From Deltaproteobacteria bacterium (lineage in GTDB: Bacteria > Myxococcota_A > Polyangia > Polyangiales > Ga0077539), in contig JADJAE010000150.1 of the NCBI GenBank assembly GCA_016704445.1, positions 127,107 to 191,106 on the forward strand: a DNA stretch of 64,000 bases, in the 5' to 3' direction. How positions within the stretch are numbered: the stretch's first letter is position 1; every line of letters starts with the position of its first letter. Below the pieces are notes generated by a model. That model did not search any database and was not told the origin of the DNA. It saw only the letters and a program-made list of their open reading frames with translations. Below, piece by piece: positions 8,873 through 17,587 of this stretch. The position numbers and the translations under genes are program-made.

Positions 8873-9294
8873 GCCCGTCTCCGTCAATCGAAGTGAACCC
8901 GCGGCGGCGCCTGCACCAGCCGTCGAGGCGATGCCGTGAGCCCGGAGCGTGAGCCCGGTCGGAGGGACTCCGCTGTCGGGCGTCTCGACGCCGGTATCGA
9001 CAGCGCCGACATCGACGCTGACCACCACATCAGCCTCCACCGAGCCCGTGTCGGTCGCTCCCGCATCGATGAACCCGACGTCGGACCCGATCACCACGTC
9101 GGTGCCGATCGGCCCGAGGTCGGTCCTCATCACGTCGGTGCCGATGGTCCCGTCTCTCGGGATCACCACATCCACCCGCGCAGCGTCGGACGGGCGCGCC
9201 CCCGCGTCACGGGGTCGAAACTCCCAGTCGTCATTGGCGCATCCCGCCAGCGAGAGCAGCAGCGTCGCAAGGTGGCCGAGGCGTTGCGTCGCGC

Positions 9295-10338
9295 TCACAG
9301 TGCTCCTCCGAAGGACAACCCCGCGCTGCCAGGATGGACCCACGCCGAGGGCCGTAGCGCTCGCGCCTCTCCGCGGCCGGAGCGAGCGACGAAGAACCAC
9401 GTCAGGCCACCCGCGATGGCCGCAGCGCCGAGGCCCATGGCGAGGTTGGTCCCGAGGGTGAAGCTGCGTGCGGTCTCGTTGGAATCAATGGACGACGGAT
9501 CGCAGCCTCGGGCGTCGCAGGCCGCGTCGCGGTCGGCGATCGCGCTGCCGCGCATCGACCAGAGAACACCAGCGACGATCAGGGAGGCGGCGCCCGCTCC
9601 CACGACCACCCATGGACCTGCTCCAGGGCCGCTGACCGTGGTCGTCACTCGTGGTGCCTCGATGTGAGTCGATGGCACGGGCGACGGCGCATCCGTCGTG
9701 GTCGTCGGTGCAACGTCCGCGGTCGTCGGCGCGCGCATCGCCAGCGCGACGTCGATGGTGATCGAACCGCCGCTGGCGACGCGGATCGTCTGCTCGAAGG
9801 TGCGTCCGTCCGAGTGGCTGGCGCGCACGGTGACGTCTCCAGGATCGACCGGGATCGGCACCCCCCAGCCCGCGGGAGGAATCGACTGGGTGCCGATGCG
9901 AACCGAAGCGCCGTCGTCCGCTGGAGGCACGCGGACCGTCACCCGGGCGACCTGCGTGGCGAGCGCCGCCGCGAGCTCGCGGCAGTTGCGCGTGATGCGG
10001 GCGCGGTTGCGGAGGGAGCCATCGCGGGACGCGTCCGACGCGCAGCGCCGGGCGTGGTCGAGCGCGTCGGCGATGTGCCCGAGCTGCTCGTGCTCCTGAG
10101 CGATCATCAGCCCCAGAGACGGCGTCGTCCGGAGCTGCGCCGCCCTCGTCGCCAGGTCGAGCGCCCGCGCGTGGTCGCCCGCCTCGCGCGCCGACTCGGC
10201 CTGCGCGACGAGGTCACGGCGCAGCGCCTCGTCGGCGGTTTGGGCGGAGGCGGCCGGGGTCGCCGCGGCCACGGCGAGCGCACCCGCGAGCGCCAATGAA
10301 CGTATCCTCCCCTCGGTCCAGACATCGGCGCGGACCAT
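9295..10338 (-). CDS. TPR/PEGA-like envelope protein, cassette copy 1
   Basis: A 347-residue protein with an N-terminal signal peptide (LALAGALAVAAATPAASAQ). An Ala/Arg-rich helical region follows (about 35-130) with TPR-like spacing (AESAREAGDHARALDLATRA, then LRTTPSLGLMIAQEHEQLG). A beta-rich PEGA-like segment (about 133-205: ARVTVRVPPADDGASVRIG, then PVDPGDVTVRA) leads to a Thr/Pro linker and two C-terminal hydrophobic helices (about 246-262 and 297-315). Between the helices is a small loop with two cysteines (DAACDARGCDPSS). It is the first gene of the kinase cassette, and its stop overlaps the lipoprotein start (GTGA). Copy 2 (46130-46714) keeps only the C-terminal part. Probably a periplasmic or inner-membrane scaffold or sensor; exact role unknown. 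Confidence 0.75.
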   Translation of the reverse strand: MVRADVWTEGRIRSLALAGALAVAAATPAASAQTADEALRRDLVAQAESAREAGDHARALDLATRAAQLRTTPSLGLMIAQEHEQLGHIADALDHARRCASDASRDGSLRNRARITRNCRELAAALATQVARVTVRVPPADDGASVRIGTQSIPPAGWGVPIPVDPGDVTVRASHSDGRTFEQTIRVASGGSITIDVALAMRAPTTADVAPTTTTDAPSPVPSTHIEAPRVTTTVSGPGAGPWVVVGAGAASLIVAGVLWSMRGSAIADRDAACDARGCDPSSIDSNETARSFTLGTNLAMGLGAAAIAGGLTWFFVARSGRGEARALRPSAWVHPGSAGLSFGGAL

Positions 10339-10396
10339 AGCCGAAGCCTTCGGCGAGCGTCCATGCGCGGCACACCCAGGGGTGCCCTTTCCAGAC

Positions 10397-10455
10397 CGCG
10401 CATGGAGGGCGTGGGCGGTCGCGCCCCTACGCTTCGCTCCGGGTGAGGCGGTGAC
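10397..10455. repeat. GC-rich dispersed repeat, single unit
   Basis: A segment with GGGCGTGGGCGGTCGC, CTTCGCTCCGGGTGAGGC and GTGACTG. It resembles, in reverse complement, the repeat units at 62446-62600 and at 44849-44935. It lies in the gap between the cassette and the ParB-like gene. Nothing else was recognised in 10339-10472. Confidence 0.5.
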
Positions 10456-10472
10456 TGCCGACCCGAGCGCCG

Positions 10473-11477
10473 CTATTCGAGCAACCCCATCGCTTCATCC
10501 GACAAGCCCAGCGCGCTCAGCCGCCGGGTCACCTCTTCATCCCACTTCCGCGCGCCCCCCGGGAGCACCCGACCGTAGCAGGCCCGCGACGGCCACGGCC
10601 GGTCGTCGAAGGCCATCCGGTACAGCTCATTGATCGACGCAGTCGGCACCGCCGGGGTCATTGACGACATCCTCTCCGCCTGCGCGACGAGCGCGTCCCT
10701 CTTCTTCTCATCAATGCTCACCGGCCAGAACTTCAGCGCCGAGACGTGCAGCCACGGCACCGGCACCCCCTCCGCGCGCGCCGCGGCGTAGCGGTCGTGC
10801 CCATCGAGCAGCGCGAACATGGTCAGCGCCGCGACGTCGGTGACCAGCACCGGGGGGAGCGTCCCCTCGCGCGCCCGCTTGCGCCACATCTTCACCCGAC
10901 TGCTCTCCGGCGGCGACGCCCGCCGCATCGGCAGCACCGCGTCGGCCCCGTTGAGCCTCGCGCTCTCTGTGTAGAGGTCCTCCAGCCAGGCGTCGCTCTG
11001 CGCTCGCGCGATCACCGGGCGCGCCGCGTCCCAGCGCGACGAGGCCGCGTCCCGCGCGCGCCGCTCCCCCACCACGGTGAGGCTCGCCACGTCTCGCGCG
11101 TGCGTCGGCGCCACCCACCACAGCCCTGGCCGCAGCGGCGATCGCCCCGACGCCGCCATCTCTTCCATGAACCAGCGCGACCAGTGCCGCCACCACGCGA
11201 CCGTCCCCGGCGCCGCACTCACCGACTGCAGGTCGTCCGTCGTGATGGGGCGCACCACCGCGTCGTCGTGGGTCATCGGCTCGCCGCGCAGCAGCACGAG
11301 GCCCGTCCATCCGGGCTCGACGCGGCCCCACCAGCGCGCTCCATCCCCCGCGGTGATGCGCACTCGACCCGGGCGCACCACGTCGATGTTCCACGCTGGT
11401 CGGCGGGGGACATCGTCCGCGGTGAGGGTCACCGTGATCCCCTCCCAGGCGCCGTCGTCGATGTCCTTCCAGTGCAC
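10473..11477 (-). CDS. Uncharacterised protein with a ParB/sulfiredoxin-like motif
   Basis: A 334-residue protein of unknown function. GTG 11477 is the most likely start because it lies 2 bp after the stop of the PI-PLC-like gene; the frame is open further upstream only as shadow of that gene. The C-terminal third contains LPPVLVTDVAALTMFALLDG then HDRYAAARAEGVPVPW (about residues 241-276). This resembles the D-G-H-x-R-x-x-A segment of ParB/sulfiredoxin-fold domains. The N-terminal half is Trp-rich (WWGRVEPGW, WWRHWSRWFMEEM) and not recognised. No signal peptide, so it is probably cytoplasmic. The ParB-like call is an inference from one motif. Confidence 0.55.
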   Translation of the reverse strand: MHWKDIDDGAWEGITVTLTADDVPRRPAWNIDVVRPGRVRITAGDGARWWGRVEPGWTGLVLLRGEPMTHDDAVVRPITTDDLQSVSAAPGTVAWWRHWSRWFMEEMAASGRSPLRPGLWWVAPTHARDVASLTVVGERRARDAASSRWDAARPVIARAQSDAWLEDLYTESARLNGADAVLPMRRASPPESSRVKMWRKRAREGTLPPVLVTDVAALTMFALLDGHDRYAAARAEGVPVPWLHVSALKFWPVSIDEKKRDALVAQAERMSSMTPAVPTASINELYRMAFDDRPWPSRACYGRVLPGGARKWDEEVTRRLSALGLSDEAMGLLE

Positions 11478-11479
11478 CC

Positions 11480-12484
11480 CTACATCCCCGCGTCGGCGGC
11501 CTCGGCGTCGAGCGCCTCGCACGCCGCGAAGAGGTCGCCGGTCTCGTAGAAGTCCACCGTCACGAAGTTGGGCAGCCGACCCCGCGATTGCCGACAACGC
11601 CTCGCCCGATCCACCAGGAAGGGGTCGTGATTGACCATGTCCGCCAGCCGGGGAAGCGCGGTGGGAGCCGTCAGGAAGTGGTTGAGGATGAAGAGGGAAT
11701 TCCCGCTCCGACCGCGGTTCTCGCGGCAGTCGAGGTCCGCCGGGGTCGTCGCGCTGAAGGGCGTCTCCTGGGCGAAGTCCCACACCGCCATGTCCCATGG
11801 GCGCGTCGGGTCGGCGTTGTCGTCGAGGATCACCACCCGCCGCCCCGAGGACACCATCGCCCCGAGCGTCGGCCACGGAGCGCCCACCGCCTGCGTATGC
11901 AGGTCTTCGAGCATCCCCGCCTCGCGCAGCGCGCCCTCCAGCTCCGGCCCTTCGATGTAGCTCTCCAGGATCAACACCACGACCTCTTCGGGGTGCTCAT
12001 CCATGAAGGTTCCGATGTCGCAGAGGCCCTCGGCCAGGCGGCGACGGCCGATGGTGCACGGCCCGTGGCAGAGGTACGCGTCGCCCTGGTAGCGGTGCAG
12101 GTCGATCATCAGCCCCCGCACCCCGTCGCCGAGCTGGCGCGACATCGAGCGCTCCTGGTTGGGCAGCGTGAAGCGGTCGGCCCGGGTGGACATCGCGTTG
12201 TGCGTCGTCGGAAACACCACCTGGTCGAGCCGTCGCGCGCACCGTGACGCCGCGCCGTTGCAGCGGGTGGGCGTCACGACGGGAGCCGGTCGCCGCCGCT
12301 CGCAGCGCCATGGGGGCTTCACCGGGACGTCGGCCGTGAGCACGTCGGCGACGTCCTCCGTGAGCACGTCGGCGACGGCGTCGAGCGCGACCGAGGGCTG
12401 CGCCGCATCCGCCGTCGAGAGGGGAGTCTCCCCGCAGCCCACCACCCCCACCAGAACCATCCCTGCGAGCGCGCGTACCAGCAT
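11480..12484 (-). CDS. PI-PLC-X-type phosphodiesterase lipoprotein
   Basis: A 334-residue secreted lipoprotein. The signal peptide carries lipobox VVGC (Cys17), then a linker with ADVLTEDVADVLTADV repeats. The catalytic domain resembles the phosphatidylinositol-specific phospholipase C X-domain: first histidine H95 in FPTTHNAMS, the conserved MIDLHRY (126-132) and the second histidine H140 in LCHGPC. Such enzymes cleave phosphoinositides or GPI anchors; the true substrate here is unknown. ATG 12484 is used because it starts the signal peptide. The next gene follows after 2 bp. The tlpA-like operon is divergent from it across 126 bp. Confidence 0.85.
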   Translation of the reverse strand: MLVRALAGMVLVGVVGCGETPLSTADAAQPSVALDAVADVLTEDVADVLTADVPVKPPWRCERRRPAPVVTPTRCNGAASRCARRLDQVVFPTTHNAMSTRADRFTLPNQERSMSRQLGDGVRGLMIDLHRYQGDAYLCHGPCTIGRRRLAEGLCDIGTFMDEHPEEVVVLILESYIEGPELEGALREAGMLEDLHTQAVGAPWPTLGAMVSSGRRVVILDDNADPTRPWDMAVWDFAQETPFSATTPADLDCRENRGRSGNSLFILNHFLTAPTALPRLADMVNHDPFLVDRARRCRQSRGRLPNFVTVDFYETGDLFAACEALDAEAADAGM

Positions 12485-12610
12485 CGGAGCCCCATCGTGA
12501 CACAACCACCCTCGAGACCCGTCACCCGCAGGGCCCTCGACCCTCCCTGCATTTGACGGAGATCAAATCGCCCCCATGGCGCGAGGCGCATCGATGGCGG
12601 GAGGCCAACG
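12485..12610. promoter_or_regulatory. Divergent intergenic region
   Basis: 126 bp separate the PI-PLC-like lipoprotein gene (minus) from the eight-gene redox operon (plus), so both promoters should lie here. It is slightly less GC-rich around 12550 (CATTTGACGGAGATCAAATC). TTGAC is seen there, but no convincing -10 box or operator was identified. A purine-rich GGCGGGAGG precedes ATG 12611. Confidence 0.35.
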
Positions 12611-13081
12611 ATGAAGCGCGCCCTCCATGGATTGTTCTTCTCTCTCCTGTTCGCGGCCACGCCGGGACAGCCATCCCCCTCGCTCGACGCGCCCACCTTG
12701 CAGGGGCCGCGCTTCTCCCTTGAACGCCTCCGGGGGCGCGTCGTGGTGGTGGACTTCTGGGCCAGCTGGTGCGAGCCGTGCCGACGCTCCTTTCCAGCGC
12801 TCAACGACCTCTCCCGGCGCTACGCAGCCCGCGGCGTCACCGTGGTGGGCGTGTCGGTCGACGACGAGGCGAGCAACTACCAGCGCTTCGTCCGCGAGCT
12901 CCGTCCGACCTTCGCGGTGGTGCACGACGCCTCGCACCAGATCGCCGATCGCTGGGCGCCCTCGTCGATGCCCACCACCTACGTCATCGGCCGCGACGGG
13001 GTGATCGCCGCGGTGCTCACTGGCGATGAGGTCCAGCAGGTCGAGGCCCGCGTGCTCGCCGCGCTGGGGGAGACCCGCTGA
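12611..13081 (+). CDS. TlpA/ResA-like periplasmic thioredoxin
   Basis: A 156-residue thioredoxin-fold protein with an N-terminal signal sequence and the redox motif WCEPC (C54, C57). The cis-proline is in SSMPTTYVIG, and VVGVSVDDEASNYQRF is typical of TlpA/ResA proteins that keep haem-binding cysteines reduced. It opens the operon, and its stop overlaps the apbE start by one base. With several CXXCH and CX4CH proteins downstream, a role in cytochrome maturation or cysteine reduction is a reasonable inference. Confidence 0.88.
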   Translation: MKRALHGLFFSLLFAATPGQPSPSLDAPTLQGPRFSLERLRGRVVVVDFWASWCEPCRRSFPALNDLSRRYAARGVTVVGVSVDDEASNYQRFVRELRPTFAVVHDASHQIADRWAPSSMPTTYVIGRDGVIAAVLTGDEVQQVEARVLAALGETR

Positions 13082-14142
13082 TGCGCCGAAGAACCATGCT
13101 GCTCCTACCGCTCGCCCTCGCCGGGAGCGCGGCGGCCGCCACCCTCTCCCGACGCCGCGGCGCCACACCGTCCGAAGACCCGACGCCCGACGCCGGCCTC
13201 ACCCTGCAGCGCGTCGCCATGGGAACCCTCTGGCAGGTGGTGCTCCCTCCCGGCGCTCCGACCCACGCGGCCGCCGCAGCGTCTCGCGCCCTCGACGAAG
13301 TGCAGCGCCTCGAAGACGTGCTCTCCGAGTTTCGACCCGACACCGAGGTCTCTCGCATCAACGCCGCCGCTGGGGCCGATCCGGTGCGCGTCTCCCAAGA
13401 CACCTGGTTCGTCACCGAACAATCTCTCCGCTACGCCGCCCTCTCCGACGGAGCCTTCGACCCGACCTGGGCCGCGATGCGCTCGCTCTGGGACTTCCGC
13501 TCGGCGACCCCGCTCCCGCCTGATCCCGCCGAGGTCCGGGCGCGGCTCCCGCTGGTCGACTGGCGAGCGGTCGAGATGGACCCCGCGGCCCGCACCATCC
13601 GGCTGCGACGCCCCGGCATGGCCATGGGCTTCGGAGGCATCGCCAAGGGCTACGCGCTCGACCGGATGAGGGCGCTGCTGCTGGGCGACGGCGTGCGCGA
13701 CTTCGTCCTCTACTCCGGCGGCCAGGTGCTCGCCGAGGGCACCCGCGCAGGACGTCCCTGGCGCGTGGGCGTGCAGCACCCGAGAGAGCCCGACGCCCTC
13801 CTCGGAGCGCTCTCCGTCACCGCGGCCTCGGTCTCCACCGGCGGCGACTACGAGCACTCCTTCCAGCACGAGGGTCGGCGCTACCACCACGTCATCGACC
13901 CCCGCACGGGCTGGCCGGTGGAGCACACCGCCTCGGTCACCATCATCGCCCGCACGGCCCTCGAGGCCGACGCCCTCGACACCGCCCTCTTCGTCATGCC
14001 CCCGGAGCGGGCCATGGCAAGGGCGAGAGAGATGGGCGTGGCGATGCTCCGCACCGACCCGGCGATGCGCAACGAGATGACCCCCGCGATGAGAGCGGTC
14101 TTCGAGCCGCGCGTGGCCATGGAGGCGACGGAGAGCTCGTGA
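13081..14142 (+). CDS. apbE: FAD:protein FMN transferase (ApbE)
   Basis: A 353-residue ApbE-family enzyme, which transfers FMN from FAD to a Thr of a target protein in the cell envelope. Family motifs are visible: MGTLWQVVL (start of the domain), GFGGIAKGYALDRM (about 181-194), SGGQVLAEG, STGGDYEHSF, HVIDPRTGWPVEH (about 271-283) and DALDTALFVMP, with the metal-binding Asp/Thr. The N-terminus MRRRTMLLLPLALAGSAAAA is an export signal. The start overlaps the tlpA-like stop; the stop overlaps the next GTG. Its flavinylation target is not obvious in the operon. Confidence 0.93.
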   Translation: MRRRTMLLLPLALAGSAAAATLSRRRGATPSEDPTPDAGLTLQRVAMGTLWQVVLPPGAPTHAAAAASRALDEVQRLEDVLSEFRPDTEVSRINAAAGADPVRVSQDTWFVTEQSLRYAALSDGAFDPTWAAMRSLWDFRSATPLPPDPAEVRARLPLVDWRAVEMDPAARTIRLRRPGMAMGFGGIAKGYALDRMRALLLGDGVRDFVLYSGGQVLAEGTRAGRPWRVGVQHPREPDALLGALSVTAASVSTGGDYEHSFQHEGRRYHHVIDPRTGWPVEHTASVTIIARTALEADALDTALFVMPPERAMARAREMGVAMLRTDPAMRNEMTPAMRAVFEPRVAMEATESS

Positions 14143-17043
14143 AGCTTGCGCGCTGGGCCGTCCTCGCCGCGCCCCTCGCGCTCGCGGGCGTCGGCTCGTG
14201 CAGCGACGACTCGCCTCGCGCTCGCTTCGACTCCGAGGTCGCCCCGTTGCTCGCGAGGCGCTGCGGAACCAGCGCCTGCCATCAGACCACGCCCGGTCGA
14301 GCGTCGCCGCGGAGGCTGCAGTTTCGCCTCGACGCCGACGGGCGCATCCCGAGCGACGCCATGGACGAGGCCTACGCGTCGGCCAAGCGGGTCATCGACA
14401 CCACGGAGATCCCTGAGCTCTCCTCGCTGCTGAGGAAGACCCTGCGCCCAGAGCTGGGCGGCCTCGCGCACGCCGGTGGGTCGAGCTTCTACGACCGGCG
14501 CGACCCCGCATATCAGGCCGTGAGGGCGTGGATCGCCAGCGAGCGAGGCGGCGGCGAGGACGGCGACCCCGCGACGCTCACCGAGGGAGAGCGCTACTTC
14601 GCGAGAGAGGTGCAGGGCCGCCTCGGGGAGGGGCAGTGCATGCTGGCGCCCTGCCACGGCGGGCAGTCGGCGATCCCGCTGCGCTTCGACCCGGGCGTCG
14701 AAGGCACCTTCGGGGTCGCGGCCACCCGCAGCAACTACCGGGAGTCCCTGGTGCACCTCTCGCTCGGAGGCTCTCCTGCGCTCTCTCGACTCGCGAGAAA
14801 ACCACTGAGAGACGTGGCGACCGCCCTGCCTCACCGGGGTGGCAACGGGCTCAGCGCCTTCCCCTCGACGCTCTCCGACCCGCTGCCCGGCGCCATCGTG
14901 GCGTGGGCGCGCCTCGAGCGCAGGCTGCGCACGGGCGAGGGCGATGGAGGGCTCTCGGCGATCGCCTTCGTGGGCGGTCCCATAGGCCCGGCGAGGGTGG
15001 TCGAGCACGACGACTTCGTCCCAGGCAGCGACGTGTACCTGCTCTCGCCGCCAGAGCCCGGTGGCGCCGTGCGCAACCTCACCGGGGCGCTGCACGCGAC
15101 GCCCGCCGACCTGCGCGATCCCGCGGTGGATGACTCCGGCACCCGGCTGGCCTTCTCGATGCGCGTGGGCGTCGATGCGCCCAGGGTGATCTGGGAGCTC
15201 GACCTCCGCACCGGCGCCGCTCGCGCGGTGACGCAGGGAGCGAGGCTGCCCGATGGGCGATGGTCCGCCGACCGATGGCCCGCGTACGCCCCCGACGGGC
15301 GGCTGTGGTTCGCCTCGACGCGCGCTGGAATGCTCGCCGAGCACGCCGACGGCTACGACACCGACCTCTACGTCCTGGAGCCCGACGCCTCGCTCACCCG
15401 CCGCACCTTCACCCCGAGCCCGGAGCTGGCGACGGCCTTCTTCCGCCAGGGGCACGAGACCAGCGGCTCGGTGGCCTTCACCGCCATCCGTCGCCTCGGC
15501 GACGGCTACAAGGGCGTGGTCTATCGCTTCCCCAACGACCTCCACAGCGAGTACCACCAGCACGTCGGCATCACCCTCGGGGACGACATCACCTGGCACA
15601 TGAGGGAGACGCCCGACGGCAACTACGTCGGGCTGCTGCTCGACCGCGACGCCGTGTGGTCCGCCGGGGCGCTCGTGCACGTCGACCGCAACCTGGGCAT
15701 CGAGCTCCCCAGCCGCCTCGTGCCCCGAGGATCGCTCCCCGCCTACCGCTCCCCGGTGAGCTACCTCGGACCCTACGGCTCCCACGCCGAAGGCATCGCG
15801 GACCCCTACGCGCCGGAGAGCGTCGCCGGACCCGCTCGCCGGGTGCAGAGCGAAGGCGCCTGGCGAGACCCGCACCCGCTGCCCGATGGCCGCCTCGTCG
15901 CCTCGTGGGCCGACGGCACCGTGCGGCTCCGAGACCCATCGGCCAGACCTGACTTCGGGCTCTACGCCGTCAGCCTCGACCGCGACCCGGGCACCGGCGC
16001 GCTGCGCATCGCGGGGAGGCAGCGCCTCGTCGACCTCCCCGACGTGTCCGAGACCCAGGGCGTTCCGGTGTTTCGCAACGTGCCCGGACAGAGCGTGGCC
16101 CCGGCGCCACGAGGCGACCGCGGACAGCTCCTTCACGGCGGCGTCCCGATGATCGAGGAGATGCTCCGCAGGGTAGGGCCCCACGGCGCGAGGGTGCTGC
16201 GAGACGACATCCGCTCGGTGCGCATCCTGGCCTGGACCCCGCGCTCCTCCGACCCGGCGCTCCCCGCCGCTCCCGGCCTCCCCTCGGAGCTTCGTCGCAG
16301 CGGAGCCGGTCCTCACCTCCCCGCCAGGGTGCTCGCCGAGGTGCCGGTCGAGTCCGACGGAACCCTCTTCGCCTCCATCCCCGCTGGGACGGCGTTTCGG
16401 CTCCAGTACCTCGACGCGCGCGGCATGGCCGTGGGCACGCAGCACAACCGCTGGTTCGACATCCAAGGGTGGGCAGGAGCTTCGCCAGGGCGTCGCTCCC
16501 GGCACCTACGACGGCCGCTGCGCGGGCTGCCACGGCGCCCGCTCGGGTCGGATCATCGACGCCTTCCAGCCCATCGACGTCACCGCCCGGGCCTCTCGCT
16601 CGCTGGCGCGCTTCGTCGACGACGACCCCGACCAGGCCCGCGAGCCCTACCGCGTCGAGGGAGCGATCCGGGCCGACTGGCAGGCCGACGTCGCCCCGAT
16701 GCTCGCCCGCTCCTGCGCCGGGGGAGGCTGCCACGACGCCCGTACCAGGGCCGCGGGCCTCGCGCTCGTCGCCACTCCGGGCGCCCGATACGACCTCGCC
16801 TACGAGTCGCTGGTGTCGCTCGGCGAAGGCTCGCTCCACGGCTATCGCTACCTCGACGTGACGGGCACCTCCGCCCGGGGGAGCCACCTCATCGAGCGCG
16901 TCCTCGGGGAGGAGCTCGACGCGCCCCGCTCGGTGCGCGGCGCGGCGGCGCACCGGGGCGATCCTCCGCTCGACGCCGCGGCGGTGAGCACGCTGGTCCG
17001 ATGGATCGAGTCGGGCGCGACCTGGCGCGCCGAGGAGCCGTAA
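14139..17043 (+). CDS. Large multi-haem lipoprotein, hydrazine-synthase-alpha-like (one frameshift)
   Basis: Start GTG 14139 overlaps the apbE stop. The lipobox-like signal ends LAGVGSC (Cys21). Haem-type motifs occur at the N-terminus: C42GTSACH48 and C167MLAPCH173, both CX4CH. The middle (about 290-600) looks like a beta-propeller/PD40 domain (DDSGTRLAFSMRV, YAPDGRLWFASTR, DLYVLEPDASL). The frame is then lost at 16467-16469, where one extra G follows ATCCAA; skipping it restores GGQELRQGVAPGTYDGRCAG, then CHGARSG (C794AGCH798), C859AGGGCH865 and a stop at 17043. The corrected length is about 967 residues. The layout resembles HZS-alpha-related proteins; the enzymatic reaction is unknown. 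Without correction the C-terminal 190 residues are nonsense, so either a real mutation or a homopolymer sequencing error. Confidence 0.75.
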
Positions 17044-17047
17044 GCCC

Positions 17048-17587
17048 ATGAAACGCCTCATCGCCTTGGGGGCCGTGGCCCTCGCAGGCTGCTCCGACCC
17101 GGCGCCCGCGCCCGAGGACGCCGCCGTCGACGCGACGCCCTACGAGCTCAGCATCGCCGCCCCGCACCCGCTGGGCTACGCGCCCTTCGAGCCCGACGCC
17201 GGGGTCGAGATGCGGGTCGGCTTCCAGAGCTTTCGCTACACCCGCGTGGTGCTCGTCGCCCGGGGCGCGGTGCCCCCCAGCACCCCGGGGCGCATCCGTC
17301 TCGACATCGAGGGCTTCGACCGCACCGAGCAGCGGGTCAACGCCATCACCTTCCGAGAGGGCGTCTCGGGAGAGTGGGTGAGCCCCGCGCTGATGGTGTA
17401 CGCGAACGACATCCAGCTCGCGGCCGCCGTGGGCCACCGCGCCACGATCTCCGTCGAGCTCGACGACCGGCGCCACCGCGCCTCGGCGACCTACACCGGC
17501 GTGGTGCGCTGGGACCCGAGCTGCATCGAGGACTCGGAGTACCGCTGCCTGCCGGTGTCCTCTCCGACCGACGGGGGAACCCGTTGA
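17048..17587 (+). CDS. Small lipoprotein of the redox operon
   Basis: A 179-residue protein with a signal peptide ending LAGC (Cys16), then an Asp/Ala linker and a beta-rich domain (VEMRVGFQSFRYTRVVLVA, RIRLDIEGFDRTEQRV, ISVELDD). It ends with a two-cysteine tail (SCIEDSEYRC). Not recognised as a named family. It starts 4 bp after the multi-haem gene, and its TGA overlaps the TTG start of the next gene (TTGA). Its position between the two large redox proteins suggests an accessory or assembly subunit. Confidence 0.75.
   Translation: MKRLIALGAVALAGCSDPAPAPEDAAVDATPYELSIAAPHPLGYAPFEPDAGVEMRVGFQSFRYTRVVLVARGAVPPSTPGRIRLDIEGFDRTEQRVNAITFREGVSGEWVSPALMVYANDIQLAAAVGHRATISVELDDRRHRASATYTGVVRWDPSCIEDSEYRCLPVSSPTDGGTR

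Larger units (their letters stand above)
7289..9298 (-). pseudogene. Cassette lipoprotein gene split by an IS element
   Basis: A GTG start at 9298 overlaps the upstream stop (GTGA). A signal peptide with lipobox LSLAGC is followed by an Asp/Thr/Val-rich linker and a conserved end block (GLTLRAHGIAS ... GSLRLTETG). After ETG the frame enters an inserted element and stops at 8852. The missing end, ETGFEFSGRTCASSLC then LAGGLVP and stop, lies on the other side of the insertion (about 7360-7289). Its TGA overlaps the ATG of the surface-protein gene. The copy-2 homologue (46711-47114) has the same uninterrupted end, with GERGCVGTLCAVGGLVP. As written, the gene makes a 148-residue truncated lipoprotein lacking the two C-terminal cysteines. 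Confidence 0.85.

Noticed and set aside
13881..16505. Long minus-strand open frame opposite the multi-haem gene
   Set aside because: No recognisable domain; the plus strand has signal, haem motifs and operon overlaps.
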